Source: Saccoglossus kowalevskii
Lineage: Eukaryota > Hemichordata > Enteropneusta > Harrimaniidae
Assembly: GCF_000003605.2 (NCBI RefSeq)
Contig: NW_003106595.1
Location: forward strand, 343,885-391,091
Direction of reading: 5' to 3'
DNA length: 47,207 nt
Part shown: piece by piece, positions 36,678 through 47,092 of the stretch
How the letters are laid out: every line of letters begins with the position of its first letter
Position numbering within the stretch: position 1 is the first letter of the stretch
Translations under genes and position numbers: made by a program
The notes under the pieces: model-generated
The model's database searches: none
What the model was told of the DNA's origin: nothing
The model's input: the letters and a program-made list of their open reading frames with translations, nothing else

Positions 36678-37238
36678 TATCGGCTGGGAACTTGTGTAAG
36701 AAATAGACAAGGGATGAAGGCTCCAGCGAGCTCATATTTTTTAAACTGGAAAAAACAGACAAACAGAATGAAAAATAAAATCTATAAAAAATACCAGGTT
36801 GAAGAATATTAGTTGCTCTTTCAAATTTCGCCAAAGCCTTACCTATAAATCAAGAAAAGTATACAAATTGACTCCATTAATGAATAATTAACGTTTGGCC
36901 CGAACGCACATGTTGTCATACTGAGGCACATTCATTATTTTTCAAATTTTTTCAAAATTTGCCGACTGGTGGCAATTTTGTTCATCCAAAATACTTATTT
37001 TTGTTTTCTGTCCTATAACTTAGTAATATAACAAAGAGTAGAGGCAGAATATTATTTCACAAAGATGCAAATTGATTTTTCGTCAAGATTCTATGCAATA
37101 TGGCTTTTTTTTTGCACATTTGGCTTGTATCTCTAATTCACGCAGTTCAATTTGGTCCAAACTTGGTGCACAGACAGTCGTGTTCCAGCAACAGTTGATT
37201 TGTGTCACAATAAACTTTTGACCGGCAGCCATAGACCA

Positions 37239-37363
37239 TATCACAATTCCAAGTCATAATGTATTGTTGGATCAAATACAACTCTTCTAGTCATAAAACT
37301 TGTCTGCTCCTGCAATAACTGACATAACTATCCCACAATGCACTGTAATTTGGAATTGTGATA
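37239..37363. mobile_element. 125-bp palindromic MITE with TA ends
   Basis: The left end TATCACAATTCCAA is matched by TTGGAATTGTGATA at the right end. Weaker complementarity continues inward (ATTG..GGAT against TATCCCACAAT) for about 36 bp. The outer TA on each side is consistent with a Tc1/mariner-type TA duplication. Non-coding. Confidence 0.75.
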
Positions 37364-37395
37364 CTAGTATATGTTTACATTTTGCCAACATAGAC

Positions 37396-38370
37396 CACAT
37401 GGAGGTGGACAAACTTGTGTATTTAATAAATTATTAAATAATATAATGTTATATAACTTTTCTTTACCCCCCTCCCCCTTCCTGGTATCGATTTCAAGTA
37501 ATCACTGATCTTTGTTTATACCACTCTTTCCGCGCTAATGTTATATGCAAATTTTAACGCGCGATGTAGACACACCCTATTATAGTAAAATATCCCAAGG
37601 GTTGAAATGCGCCAGGACTGTGGTATAAAATCACGCATTCGAACCTTCAAAGTTCGTTTTCTTTACATATATGGCATCTGTAATGACGTGGATGGCATTA
37701 GAAAGTGATACAATTGCATTTGCACTTGAATATTTGTCAAATTAAAACTTATTGAGATCGAGCGACATGGCAGGAGCACAACCGGAAACTGGATGTTGCG
37801 ATCTTTGACCTCTATCGCAAAGAATGACTCGTATATTGCTGTGTCACATCAGAAGTAAACAATTTTTCCACGAATCATATTGGGTTCTTAAAGGTTAAAG
37901 GTTATGCTTGATAATCTTATGTGATGACGCGACGCTTTTATTTAGACTACCGTAGAAAATTATATGTATTATCAAGTAGAAACCATTTTACAGAAGAGTC
38001 ACTGATTCATTGAAGTTGCGTCGCGTCGGAGATTACACTCACCGGATTTAAATTTCGCGCGCAGCATTTCTTGTTTATTAATGCATCTCATGAATAAATT
38101 AAATGCCCACCCGATTTACGGTTGTGCTCATGCCACAGTCCTGGCGCGTTTCAACCCTTGGGATATTTTACTATAATAGGATGTGTCTACATCGCGCGTT
38201 AAAATTTGCATATAACATTAGCGCGTATCGCGGAAAGAGTGGTATAAACAAAGATCAGTGATTACTTGAAATCGATATGGGGAAGGGGGGGGGGGTAAAA
38301 GAAAAGTTATATAATATTTTATTATTTAATAATTTATTAAAATACACTTGAGTTTGTCCAACTCCCTGTG
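37396..38370. mobile_element. 975-bp element with about 230-bp inverted repeats and 7-bp TSD
   Basis: The left arm (37396 to about 37622) begins CACATGGAGGTGGACAAACT. The reverse complement of the right arm (about 38132-38370) begins CACAGGGAGTTGGACAAACT. The two remain alignable over their whole length, for example ATCGATTTCAAGTAATCACT and AACCCTTGGGATATTTTACT (right-arm orientation). The flanking direct repeat CATAGAC is perfect (37389-37395 and 38371-38377). The roughly 510-bp centre has no reading frame of note. Superfamily not assignable by eye; CACA ends resemble those of the element at 17615. Confidence 0.92.
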
Positions 38371-38699
38371 CATAGACATTTGAGACTCACACATGTTTAA
38401 ATTATCTGGCAGTCCATGGCATTAGTTAAGTGTAGAACTGGTACATGCACTTGATAAAAAAGGAGCATATATATGTTGACATTCTATTTCTCATGTATTG
38501 ATATACAAGAACAGAGGGGCTGTGACATTCTCAATAGCTTGTTAAAAATAAAAAAAAAATTGAGAGTACCGGTAGCTAAAAAAAAATGCGAAATAAATAA
38601 GTACATGTAGATTCTGACTGGATTCAGATTCTGGGAGTATAACTGCAACCAAAACCACCAACAGGTACTTAACATTGTTCTAATCTCAATATATTCTAG

Positions 38700-41600
38700 A
38701 TATGCCTGTATCAAAGGTGATGGCATCCACAATCCAACCCTTATCAGATGAAGTGAGATCTCGTTTGAGATCGGGCATCGCTATCACATCATTGACTCAG
38801 TGCGTAGAAGAATTAGTGTTGAACAGTATAGATGCAAATGCTACCTGTATCGCTGTCAGAGTCGACATCCCATGCTACAAGGTCCATGTTATCGACAATG
38901 GCACTGGTATTACAGTTGAGCAGATGAAACTAATCGGGCAGAGATATGCGACAAGCAAATGTCACAACATTCAAGATTTAGAAAACTTGTCCTACTATGG
39001 CTTTCGAGGCGAGGCTTTAGCAAGCATATGTGATGTCACCGGGGTCCTGGAGATTGTCTCAAAAGCAAAATCGTCCAACTGCACTTACTGTAAGCTATTT
39101 AAAAATGGTAAACCGCTGGAAGTTTTCAAAGCAGAAAAGCCGAGGCCAAGTCAGGGTACAACTATAACTGTACATGATTTCTTCTATAACTTACCCGTGA
39201 GGAGGAAAACGATGTCGCCAGTGTTAGAGTTTGAGAGAGTCCGTCAGTGTTTGGAAGGCATTGCTCTCATGAGACCATTTGTTTCTTTGTCATTAAGAAA
39301 TGATTATACTGGAGTTAAGACCTTACAAACACACAAATCAGACTCTATTCTTGGTACTTTTGGTCAGCTTTTCGGTGTCGGGAAGGCACGGATCATGAAA
39401 GAAATGCAATATTCTTATAATGAGTTTACAATTATTGGTCACATTGGTACGGATGGTCACACAAATAAAAACATACAATTTATATATGTCAATGGTCGAC
39501 TACTTTTGAAAACAAAACTGCATAAAGTGGTCAATGTGCTGCTCTCAAAGTCTGTGATTGTGAAAAGCAGAGCCACTCTTAACGGTACAACTTTGCAGAC
39601 AAATCAACAGAGACTGGGATGTGTGAAATACCCAGTCCGTCGCGTGGTTCAGATTTACACCCAATGTTTGTCCTAAATATCCAGTGCCCATTGTCTGAAT
39701 ATGACATCTGCCTGGAACCCTCTAAGACATTGGTCGAGTTTAAAGACTGGGACGGAATATTACTGTGTCTCGAAAATTTTATTCTTGAATTCTTGAAAAG
39801 GGAGAATTTGACCATGAAATTAGAAATACCAAATAATCTGACGGAGCTGGAAGCATTGCTCAATGATGAAGAGAACAACACAGTTTGCAATCAAAAAAGT
39901 GACGATGTCTATGAGGAAGAATTGTCTGGCGATTATGATCAGCCCAAGTACAATTTAAGCATGTTTGCAAGAAATGCTACACACAGGTACGGTAAGGATA
40001 TTTCCACAGAAAATCTGAGATCAACCTTGCAGTCCAACATAGTCAGGAGACCTTTTAAACAATATTTAAATGAATTATTCAAACAAACTGAAGATGAGGC
40101 GGATAATGAGGTAGATGATGAAGAGGATGGAGCAAACGATGGCAATACTAGTAATACAGATAGTAACATTGCTCAGGTTGTTGAATGTGATGGAGATGCC
40201 AAAACTTTAGAAATGCAAAGTAATATCAAAAGTGACGAAAGCCATGGCTGCAAATTCAATGATGGAAAGAAAAATAGTGCAGACTTTCCAAACAAATCAG
40301 ATGAAGTATCATGTGATGATAAAACGGTGACCAGCATGCAACATCAAATCAACTCGCTAACTAAGTCTCCGAATTTGGCTGCACTCACAAAAACATGTAA
40401 TGTAGTAGGTCCACCTGATAAGTTTCCGCTGCAAACAAAATTATGCCATGGCGATAGTGAAGTCATCATAAGTAGCAGCAAATCAACGCAGCTTGTATCA
40501 GACTTGGCTGAGGAACTTTGTGGTTATCAGGAACCGCACACCATTTCTCACAACAAAAAGATAAAGTCTTCATCTGTGAAAATGATGTACGACAAATTGA
40601 GAGAGTCTCGATTTAAACCAGCTACTGAAAGAAAGTCAATGAGTTCCTGTAACATTATAGGGTTGAACAGCTATAGTCACACCAGCTCTTTGCACCAGTT
40701 CAAGCAAACAGTATCAAACTCTGGTAGAACAGATTCAGCAAAGAGAATTAGTAAGTTTTTCAGGAATATCTCTCGACTTGACAAAACCAAGAGTAAATAT
40801 TCTGGATCTGAAGTAGCTAGGGACTCTGAGCACTTTCCTGTGATGTTGAGGGCAACATTTTCCCATGGCTTGAGGAGTAGATTCCCTGCTGCCAAATCAC
40901 ACACAAAAGAATCCTATCTCGGACAGCCTGAGAAGCCATGCAATGCAAGTCTGTTACAGAATGAGGCTGTAGCTACAATAGAAGTTTATAGTGCAGGTAA
41001 ATCAGGGAAAGAGACTACAGATACAGGATCGTTAAACTCCGCAGAGAGCACAATACCAACAATAGAGACATTGAAGAAAAAGGAAGTTGCACCCCAGCCT
41101 GATCTGAGAAAATTGAGGCAGAAATTAACGCAGAAACGAATGTACAGTGATGATGCAGTTGCATATGCTAAGGTTGCGAGATTTCCACAACCTGCAGTTA
41201 AAAAGTTTGCAACCACAGAGAGTTTCATTCAGACATTTAACAATGGTGCTTCTGGAATAGAAAAAAATGAAAGTAGTCCCCAAAGACGTACTGATAGTGT
41301 TACTTCAACTCAAGATGTTACTGCACACACCAAGCATACATTGATGGATACAAAACCTACAGATATCAGTGAAAAAGGCAAGTTGTTTCTACAGAATGGA
41401 AAAAATAATTTCACAATCCAATCCAGTGTTGAATTTGAGGAGTCAATCCAGGATATATCCACGGTGACACTGCTGACAGAAAAAGAGAATCCTACACAAC
41501 CTCATCATTTTTCGGATGACATAGATAATCAGATGAATGACGCCATGGTTACTATTGATGTAATACCAAAGATGGAAACCGCAGAATTGTTGCCAGTGTT

Positions 41601-42025
41601 TGAGGGAGACCCTATCAACTCTGTCCCCACCGATAGTTGTAATGGTGTGAACCAAAACAAAAAGGATTTTACAAATGTTGATGACGAACGTTCCTCAGTA
41701 GCCGATGACTTGGATGCAGGTGATAGTCGACATACCATGCCCCACGATGTTTCGATGCCTGACATTGCTGTGCACAAAGTCTCTGCTACTGCAATAGATA
41801 ATGAAAACTGCAACAACAATGTTACTTTCAGTGATATAGAAGAATTGGGTCATAATTGGATCAGCAAATTTGACGTTTCTCTTGGCAAAAGGATTTATGT
41901 TGATCTAATGACTGGACTGACAAGACTTGTACCACCAAGTAAAGAAGAAACACAACCACCAGAGACAAGGAAGCAGTCAGAGACGGGGACAAGCAGTACG
42001 ATATGTACCTCTATGAAATTGCCAG
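38700..42025 (+). CDS. MLH3: MLH3 giant first coding exon (with one frame break)
   Basis: The acceptor TATATTCTAG ends at 38699, two bases before the ATG at 38702, so an upstream non-coding exon is expected, as in human. The ATPase and transducer region is read in one frame until a stop at 39674-39676. Homology resumes in another frame at [19 protein letters not shown] (human IYVINVQCQFCEYDVC), which is open from 39583 to the donor at 42026 (CCAG|GTAAG). The linker is acidic in places ([17 protein letters not shown]) and poorly conserved, except for a closing block, [19 protein letters not shown], matched in human MLH3. Confidence 0.93.
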
Positions 42026-45000
42026 GTAAGAATTAAACCAGTATTTTAAGGTAATGTAGTATCTGGTTGGTAGTTGTCAATATTATGCATTTTCCTTCAT
42101 AATTTTGTTGCCAGTATGTATCTTTTTTATATATTTTTTTCATTTTGAAAAATTTAATATTGGCTACATTGTTGATCAAATTTCAGAAACCAACTTGTAT
42201 GATAAAATAACAGCTTCAAAAGATGTTAAATACTGTTTAAAATTAATCCAGTAATAAGGCATAAACATTATTAACCTGCCAGATCCTATTTGATTCATGC
42301 GTGTCCCACTGTTTTTTGAAAAATCTGCCTGTGTGCCAAATTTCAAACTTTTTTTTAGCTCCGCTGTTGACTTTGTCGAGCGGAGCTTATCATACGAGTG
42401 ATTGTCCGTCGTCGTCCGTGTCAATGTTTTACTTTTTCGACTTCTTCTTGAAAACTACAAGCCTGAATGCTTTGATACTTGGTGTATATGTACCTTGAGT
42501 AGACCTCTCTCAGATTTGTTCATTTCATGATGATATCTTCAATTCTCTAATTTTGGTGAATATTTTTGTAATTTTTAGTAAAAAGTGATATTTTCAACTT
42601 CTTGTTAAAAACCGCAAGTCCAATTGCTTTGATATTACGTATATAGGTACTAAATGTGGACCTCTTTCAGATTTGTTCATTTTGTAATGATATCTTTAAT
42701 TCTCTAATTTTGGTGAATATTTTTGTAATTTTTGGTAAAAAGTGATACTTTCGACTTCTTGTTGAAAACCGCAAGTCCAATTGCTTTGATATTACATATA
42801 TAGGTACTACATGTGGACCTCTTTCAGATTTGTTAATTCTGTGGTGATATCTTCAATTATCTAATTTTGATGATTATTTTTGTCATTTTTAGTGAAAAGT
42901 GATATTTTTGAATTCTTGTTGAAAACAGCAAGTCCCATTGCATTGATACTATGCATATTGTTCATTTTCTAATGATATCTTCTGTTCTTTAATTGCCATG
43001 TGCATTGCTAACAGCGGAGCTATCTCAGCCGACAGGCTGCTTGTTTCTAATTTGAACATTTTTTTTTTCTGATTCTACTAGACATTTACTAAATTATCAA
43101 CTGATTATCAACATTTTCTTGTTTGTCAGATCAGCAGCATCGAGTCCATCCTTTTCTATCCCATAATGCAACACCATTTTTGCCACTTGTGAAAGACCAC
43201 TCTAACATTAGTCAGAGTAATGATGCCGGTGATGGTAGTGGTGGTGGTGGTGGTGGTGGTGTTGCTGTGTTAGACAAGTCAACCATTGGTACCATATGGG
43301 ATGAACACTTGGTAAAACAGAGTGAAGATGTGGCTTCAAAATGGAGAGATGACAAAACAAACAAAATTAGTGGTAAATATGTGAATACTCATTCATTTAT
43401 TTGACTTCTCATTCAAAGTGTGAGACGTTCTTGAAAATGTTCAAGTGTTACCGGGGTAACTTTGACTTCACTCCTCCAGAAAGCAAAGATGTAGCGGAAT
43501 TGTTTGCAGAGTGGGAGAACCCAATGTTTGCAGTACCAGAAAGCTGTATTTCTGATGCCAGCAACCAGCCAGTCAGTAGACAGTCAGTGAGAATACGAGG
43601 AGCTATCAACCAGTACAAATTCACCAAGGCCATGCTGGACAACATCAAGGTGATGTAACTGACATGCACGTCAGTTTATTGACTCCTGTGTGCGGAGCAC
43701 ACAATGCAGTTAGTGTGTTTGTTTGTGTGTGTGTTTCTGTCTGTTCCACTGATATCTCAAGAACCATACATCGGTTTTTGATGAAAATCTGTGCATATTA
43801 ATTACTTATTTGCATAATGATTAGTCAGTTTTCGGCTTTTCCACTATCTCAAGTACTAATCATCACATTTCAATGAAACTTTGGGCATAGATCCTCTAGG
43901 ACTATGCAGAGACCTGATTAATTTGGGGGTAAATATTTGTGCATAATAATAACCTAATTTGCATAATTAATCAATTTTCAATTTTTAGCGTATTACTGAT
44001 TGTCCGTCGTCGGCGGCGCTGTCGTTGCCATTCTCAACTTTACATTTTCGACTTCTTCTTAATTTCCACAAAATGTATAGCTGTGAAACTTTCTAGGAAG
44101 GTACCTTGGATGGTTCTCTCTCAGATTTGTTCATTTCGTGTGGATATGTTCAGTTGTCTTATTTATAGCAAATGTTTTTGTCATTTTTGGTCAAAAATGC
44201 TATTTTCGACTTCTTCTTGAAAACCGCTACCCCAAATGCTTTGATACTCGGTATGTAGGTACCTTAGGTGGACGTCTCTCAGATTTGTTCGTTTCGTGAT
44301 GATATCTTTAATTCTCTAATTTTGGTGAATATTTTTGTAATTTTTGGTAAAAAGTTATATTTTCGACTTCTTGTTAAAAACCGTCTGATTGCTTAGATAT
44401 TACATATGTAAATACTACATGTGGACCTCTCTCAGATTTGTTCATTTCGTGATGATATCTTCAATTCTCTAATTTTCATGAATATTTTTGGTGAAAAGTG
44501 ATATTTTTGACTTCTTGTTAAAAACCGCAAGTCCAATTGCTTTGATATTACATATCTAGGTACTACATGTGAACCTCTCTCAGATTTGTTCATTTCGTGA
44601 TGATATCTTTAATTCTCTAATTTTCATGAATGTTTTGTAATTTTTGGTAAAAAGTGATATTTTCGACTTCTTGTTAAAAACCGCAAGTCTAATTGCTTTG
44701 ATATTATATATACTACATAGATACTACAGGTAGACCTCTCTCAGATTTGTTCATTTTGTGATGATTTTGTTCTTCAATTATCTAATTTTAATGAATATTT
44801 TTGATAACAAGTTATATTTTCGAATTTTTGTTGAAAACAGCAAGTCCGATTGCTGTATACATATTGTTCATTTTCTGACGATATCTTCAGTTCTTTAATT
44901 GGATAACAGCAGAGATATCTCAGCCAATAGGCTGCTAGTTTCAATTTGCTCTAGGACAATGTTTAAACCTGATTAATTTTGAATTAAAATCTGTTCATAT

Positions 45001-47092
45001 TATTTTCATAATTAGCATAATAATTCATAATTTTTTTGGTTTTAATCACATTTCAATGAAACTTGATACATAGATGGTCTCAACTGTGTTACATTGCACA
45101 GACCTTTTTTTTTAGCTTTACACTCAAATCTGTTCATATTAATTACCTGACTCGCATAATTAGTTTTCAGTTTTTCCATCAATGTCTCAAGTACTTATTT
45201 CAATGAATCTTGGTACACAAATACTCTACGACAATGCAACGATCTAATTAGTTTTCAGTTATATTTATCCATGACCTAATTTGCATAATAATTTTCTTTT
45301 GAGCTTTCTACCGATTTTTTAAAGAATTAATCATCACATTATAATGAATGTTTTAAGATATTCAATACTGCAACAACAAAATACATGATCAACATTTACC
45401 ATTTATTTAATAATGCTCTGAATACATGCGTTAAAGGTTGATTACGATTGACAAAAGAATCCTCTGAAACAAGAAAGTGTGTCATTTCCCTAGTCCTTGT
45501 AAAATACTAGTAGTACATAATGGAACTGATGTCCAGTGTCATTCTGGTAGTCCAGTTTATCAGTTATCCAATCTTTATCTAATTTTCTTTAAGACTAATG
45601 CAACCACAATGCTGCAAGGCATATGTCTAAACTGTTCAGGTCAGACATGTGTTTAATTATTCATCTCATCTTTTACAGATGTGTGGTCAGGTGGACGATA
45701 AGTTCATTGCATGTTTAGTGAAGACCACTGATAAAACAGATGAACCAAATTTACTGGTGTTGATAGATCAGCACGCTGCCCATGAACGTGTTCGACTGGA
45801 ACAACTGACTGCAGGTAAAACACTGTAATGCATATTCCAACTTGTTTAAATGAGTAATATTTCAACTGAATCAGTATTTACAACGGGCGCCAAAATAAAC
45901 TGATCATGCAAACTGCTATCTGCCTATCTAATTTCTCTTGGAACATTACAATACCCTTTGGAAGAATTGTGGCACTGTTTGTCTGTTCAATCATTGAAAA
46001 TTTGCATATCAAAAGTACACACTATATTTGGCCGAGGATAATAATTGAAAGTGTAGAATGCTCCCATCATGCAAATATTTTCTATTTTAGTAATATTTCA
46101 CGCAATGGCCGTTTTCATGATCAGTTTATTTCTTCGCCTGGTGTAATATTTATTTGGTTAATTTATATGGCGTTCCTGCATGAAAATATTTTGGCACTGA
46201 ACTAGTTTTAAACAAAATTTTCAAAAGTAATGAGATAATTAAAATTGTATGATCTTTTAAACTTAGTAAATTAAGCCATCAACTGAAATTAGTTGTTATG
46301 ACGTCCATGGATCATGCATGTTGGAACTTGCCACGCAGCGGTTAATTTAATTTAATTTTTATTCTGTCATGTTTTGAATCTTTCTTCGGAACATGCTCAA
46401 GATAACTAACCTTGGATGTATGAAATGTTAAAAGTTTGCTTGGACACAATGCCAACAGACATCAAGAAGGAAGAAGTCTAAAACATAGGTGTCATGGTAA
46501 ATGCTTCACAAATAATTTTGAATTGACTTGTTGGTTAAAAAGTCCTGCATGCATGGCTGTGGACTTGATGATGTAGCAAAGACCATGTACAATGACTTGC
46601 ATATGCACATCGATTTTCATCGACATTTAATCTAAGATGCTGAAAATTCAATCAGAATCGAGTTAATTGAAATCAACTTCTGACCCTGACATCTTGTCAA
46701 TGCAGATACTTGATTTCTGCAATACATTTGTGATATTTTCTCTAAGGCTGGTAATTTGTGAACTACATGCTCACATTCCTCATTGTTCATAGCAGCAATA
46801 CTTATCATTACTCTTATTTTAAGATGTTTATGATGACAGTAAAGATGATGAGGATCCAATCAGCCGAAAGATCAGATCATCACGGGTAATACCAGCAGTT
46901 ACAATAATATTAACACCGGGGGAGATTCGGATAATGGAGGCGTTCAAGTCAAACATTGAGAAATTAGGAGTCACATTTAACATCACTGGTAGCGACATCA
47001 TTGAAATACACACCTTACCCGCATGTCTGATGGAGAGGGAGGTGAATGAAGTAAAGCGAGGACGACAACCAGTGGCTTTATCAATTGTTGAG
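38700..47092 (+). CDS. MLH3: MLH3, DNA mismatch repair protein (MutL-gamma), 3' end beyond window
   Basis: MLH3 pairs with MLH1 to form MutL-gamma, an endonuclease that resolves meiotic crossovers and assists mismatch repair in the nucleus. Five exons are seen: 38700-42025, 43130-43372, 43480-43649, 45679-45814, 46824-47092, with phases 1,1,0,1,0. The GHKL ATPase motifs are all present: E36 and N41 in [18 protein letters not shown] (65-69), GFRGEAL (100-106) and GTT (152-154). The long variable linker occupies most of the giant exon, as in human MLH3. The endonuclease motif [12 protein letters not shown] (DQHA-x2-E-x4-E) is in the 45679 exon. The last visible segment, [13 protein letters not shown]...SIVE, aligns with human VEREANELRRGR...SIVE. 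The remaining C-terminal dimerisation and zinc-site motifs lie past 47207. A frame break at about 39583-39676 needs resolving. Start is M1 or M7. Confidence 0.97.
42356..43045 (+). mobile_element. Tandem-core non-autonomous element, copy 2 (MLH3 intron)
   Basis: Opposite orientation to the copy at 8404. It begins TTTAGCTCCGCTGTTGACTT, with the hairpin partner AGCGGAGC, and ends with AACAGCGGAGCTATCTCAGC and GGCTGCTTG. Units marked by CAGATTTGTT or CAGATTTG at 42511, 42668 and 42825 are exactly 157 bp apart; a fourth is degenerate. Confidence 0.9.
43130..43372 (+). CDS. MLH3: MLH3 coding exon (linker end, poly-Gly)
   Basis: The acceptor is TTGTTTGTCAG|AT; the donor is AGTG|GTAAAT. Joined to the previous exon it begins [20 protein letters not shown], matching the human QYRCQPFRSDLVLPFLP segment. 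It contains an in-frame (GGT)7 run at 43240-43260 encoding seven glycines (with an extra GGT AGT before it), absent from the human protein as I recall it. Confidence 0.92.
43480..43649 (+). CDS. MLH3: MLH3 coding exon ([11 protein letters not shown])
   Basis: The preceding intron is only 107 bp (43373-43479), with acceptor CACTCCTCCAG. The exon reads [20 protein letters not shown], then [15 protein letters not shown], matching human LFSEWDNPVFAR and YPYRFTKGMIHSMQ. Donor CAAG|GTGATG. Phase 0. Confidence 0.95.
43690..45360 (+). repeat. Second repeat family split by copy 3 of the tandem-core element
   Basis: Flanking both sides of 43985-44940 are degenerate units with CTGT(G/T)CATATTAATTAC, TCACATTTCAATGAAACTT and TCTAGGACTATGC or GACAATG. 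On the left is about 43690-43985 (after TGTGCGGAGCACACAATGC), on the right about 44942-45360. The common explanation is insertion of copy 3 into an older repeat. Exact borders are uncertain. Confidence 0.65.
43985..44940 (+). mobile_element. Tandem-core non-autonomous element, copy 3 (MLH3 intron)
   Basis: Same family and orientation as the copy at 42356, with a diverged start (GATTGTCCGTCGTCGGCGGC) and a diverged end (ATATCTCAGCCAATAGGCTG). It has five internal units marked by CAGATTTGTTC or CAGATTTGTT at 44122, 44280, 44433, 44581 and 44742 (spacing 148-161 bp), against three in the other copies. The missing GAGC hairpin at the start suggests an older or truncated copy. Confidence 0.85.
45679..45814 (+). 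CDS. MLH3: MLH3 coding exon with endonuclease motif
   Basis: The acceptor is CATCTTTTACAG; the donor is GCAG|GTAAAA. It reads [20 protein letters not shown], then [32 protein letters not shown] fits the metal-binding endonuclease signature DQHA-x2-E-x4-E, so nuclease activity is likely retained. Phase 1 at the end. Confidence 0.97.
45815..46823. other. MLH3: MLH3 intron, nothing else seen
   Basis: 1,009-bp intron. The 99-codon frame at 45906-46205 shows no domain and is treated as noise. Confidence 0.7.
46824..47092 (+). CDS. MLH3: MLH3 coding exon, last in window
   Basis: The acceptor is CTTATTTTAAG; the donor is TGAG|GTGAGG. It encodes an acidic start ([12 protein letters not shown]) and then a regulatory-domain segment with [40 protein letters not shown] and [15 protein letters not shown]. 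Phase 0. The next exon should encode the segment matching human EFIREQLELL and lies beyond 47207. Confidence 0.93.

Noticed and set aside
39585-39598. 14-nt GT...AG segment that would restore the MLH3 frame
   Set aside because: Arithmetically in frame but far too short for a spliceosomal intron; the single-base indel and 68-nt intron explanations are more plausible.
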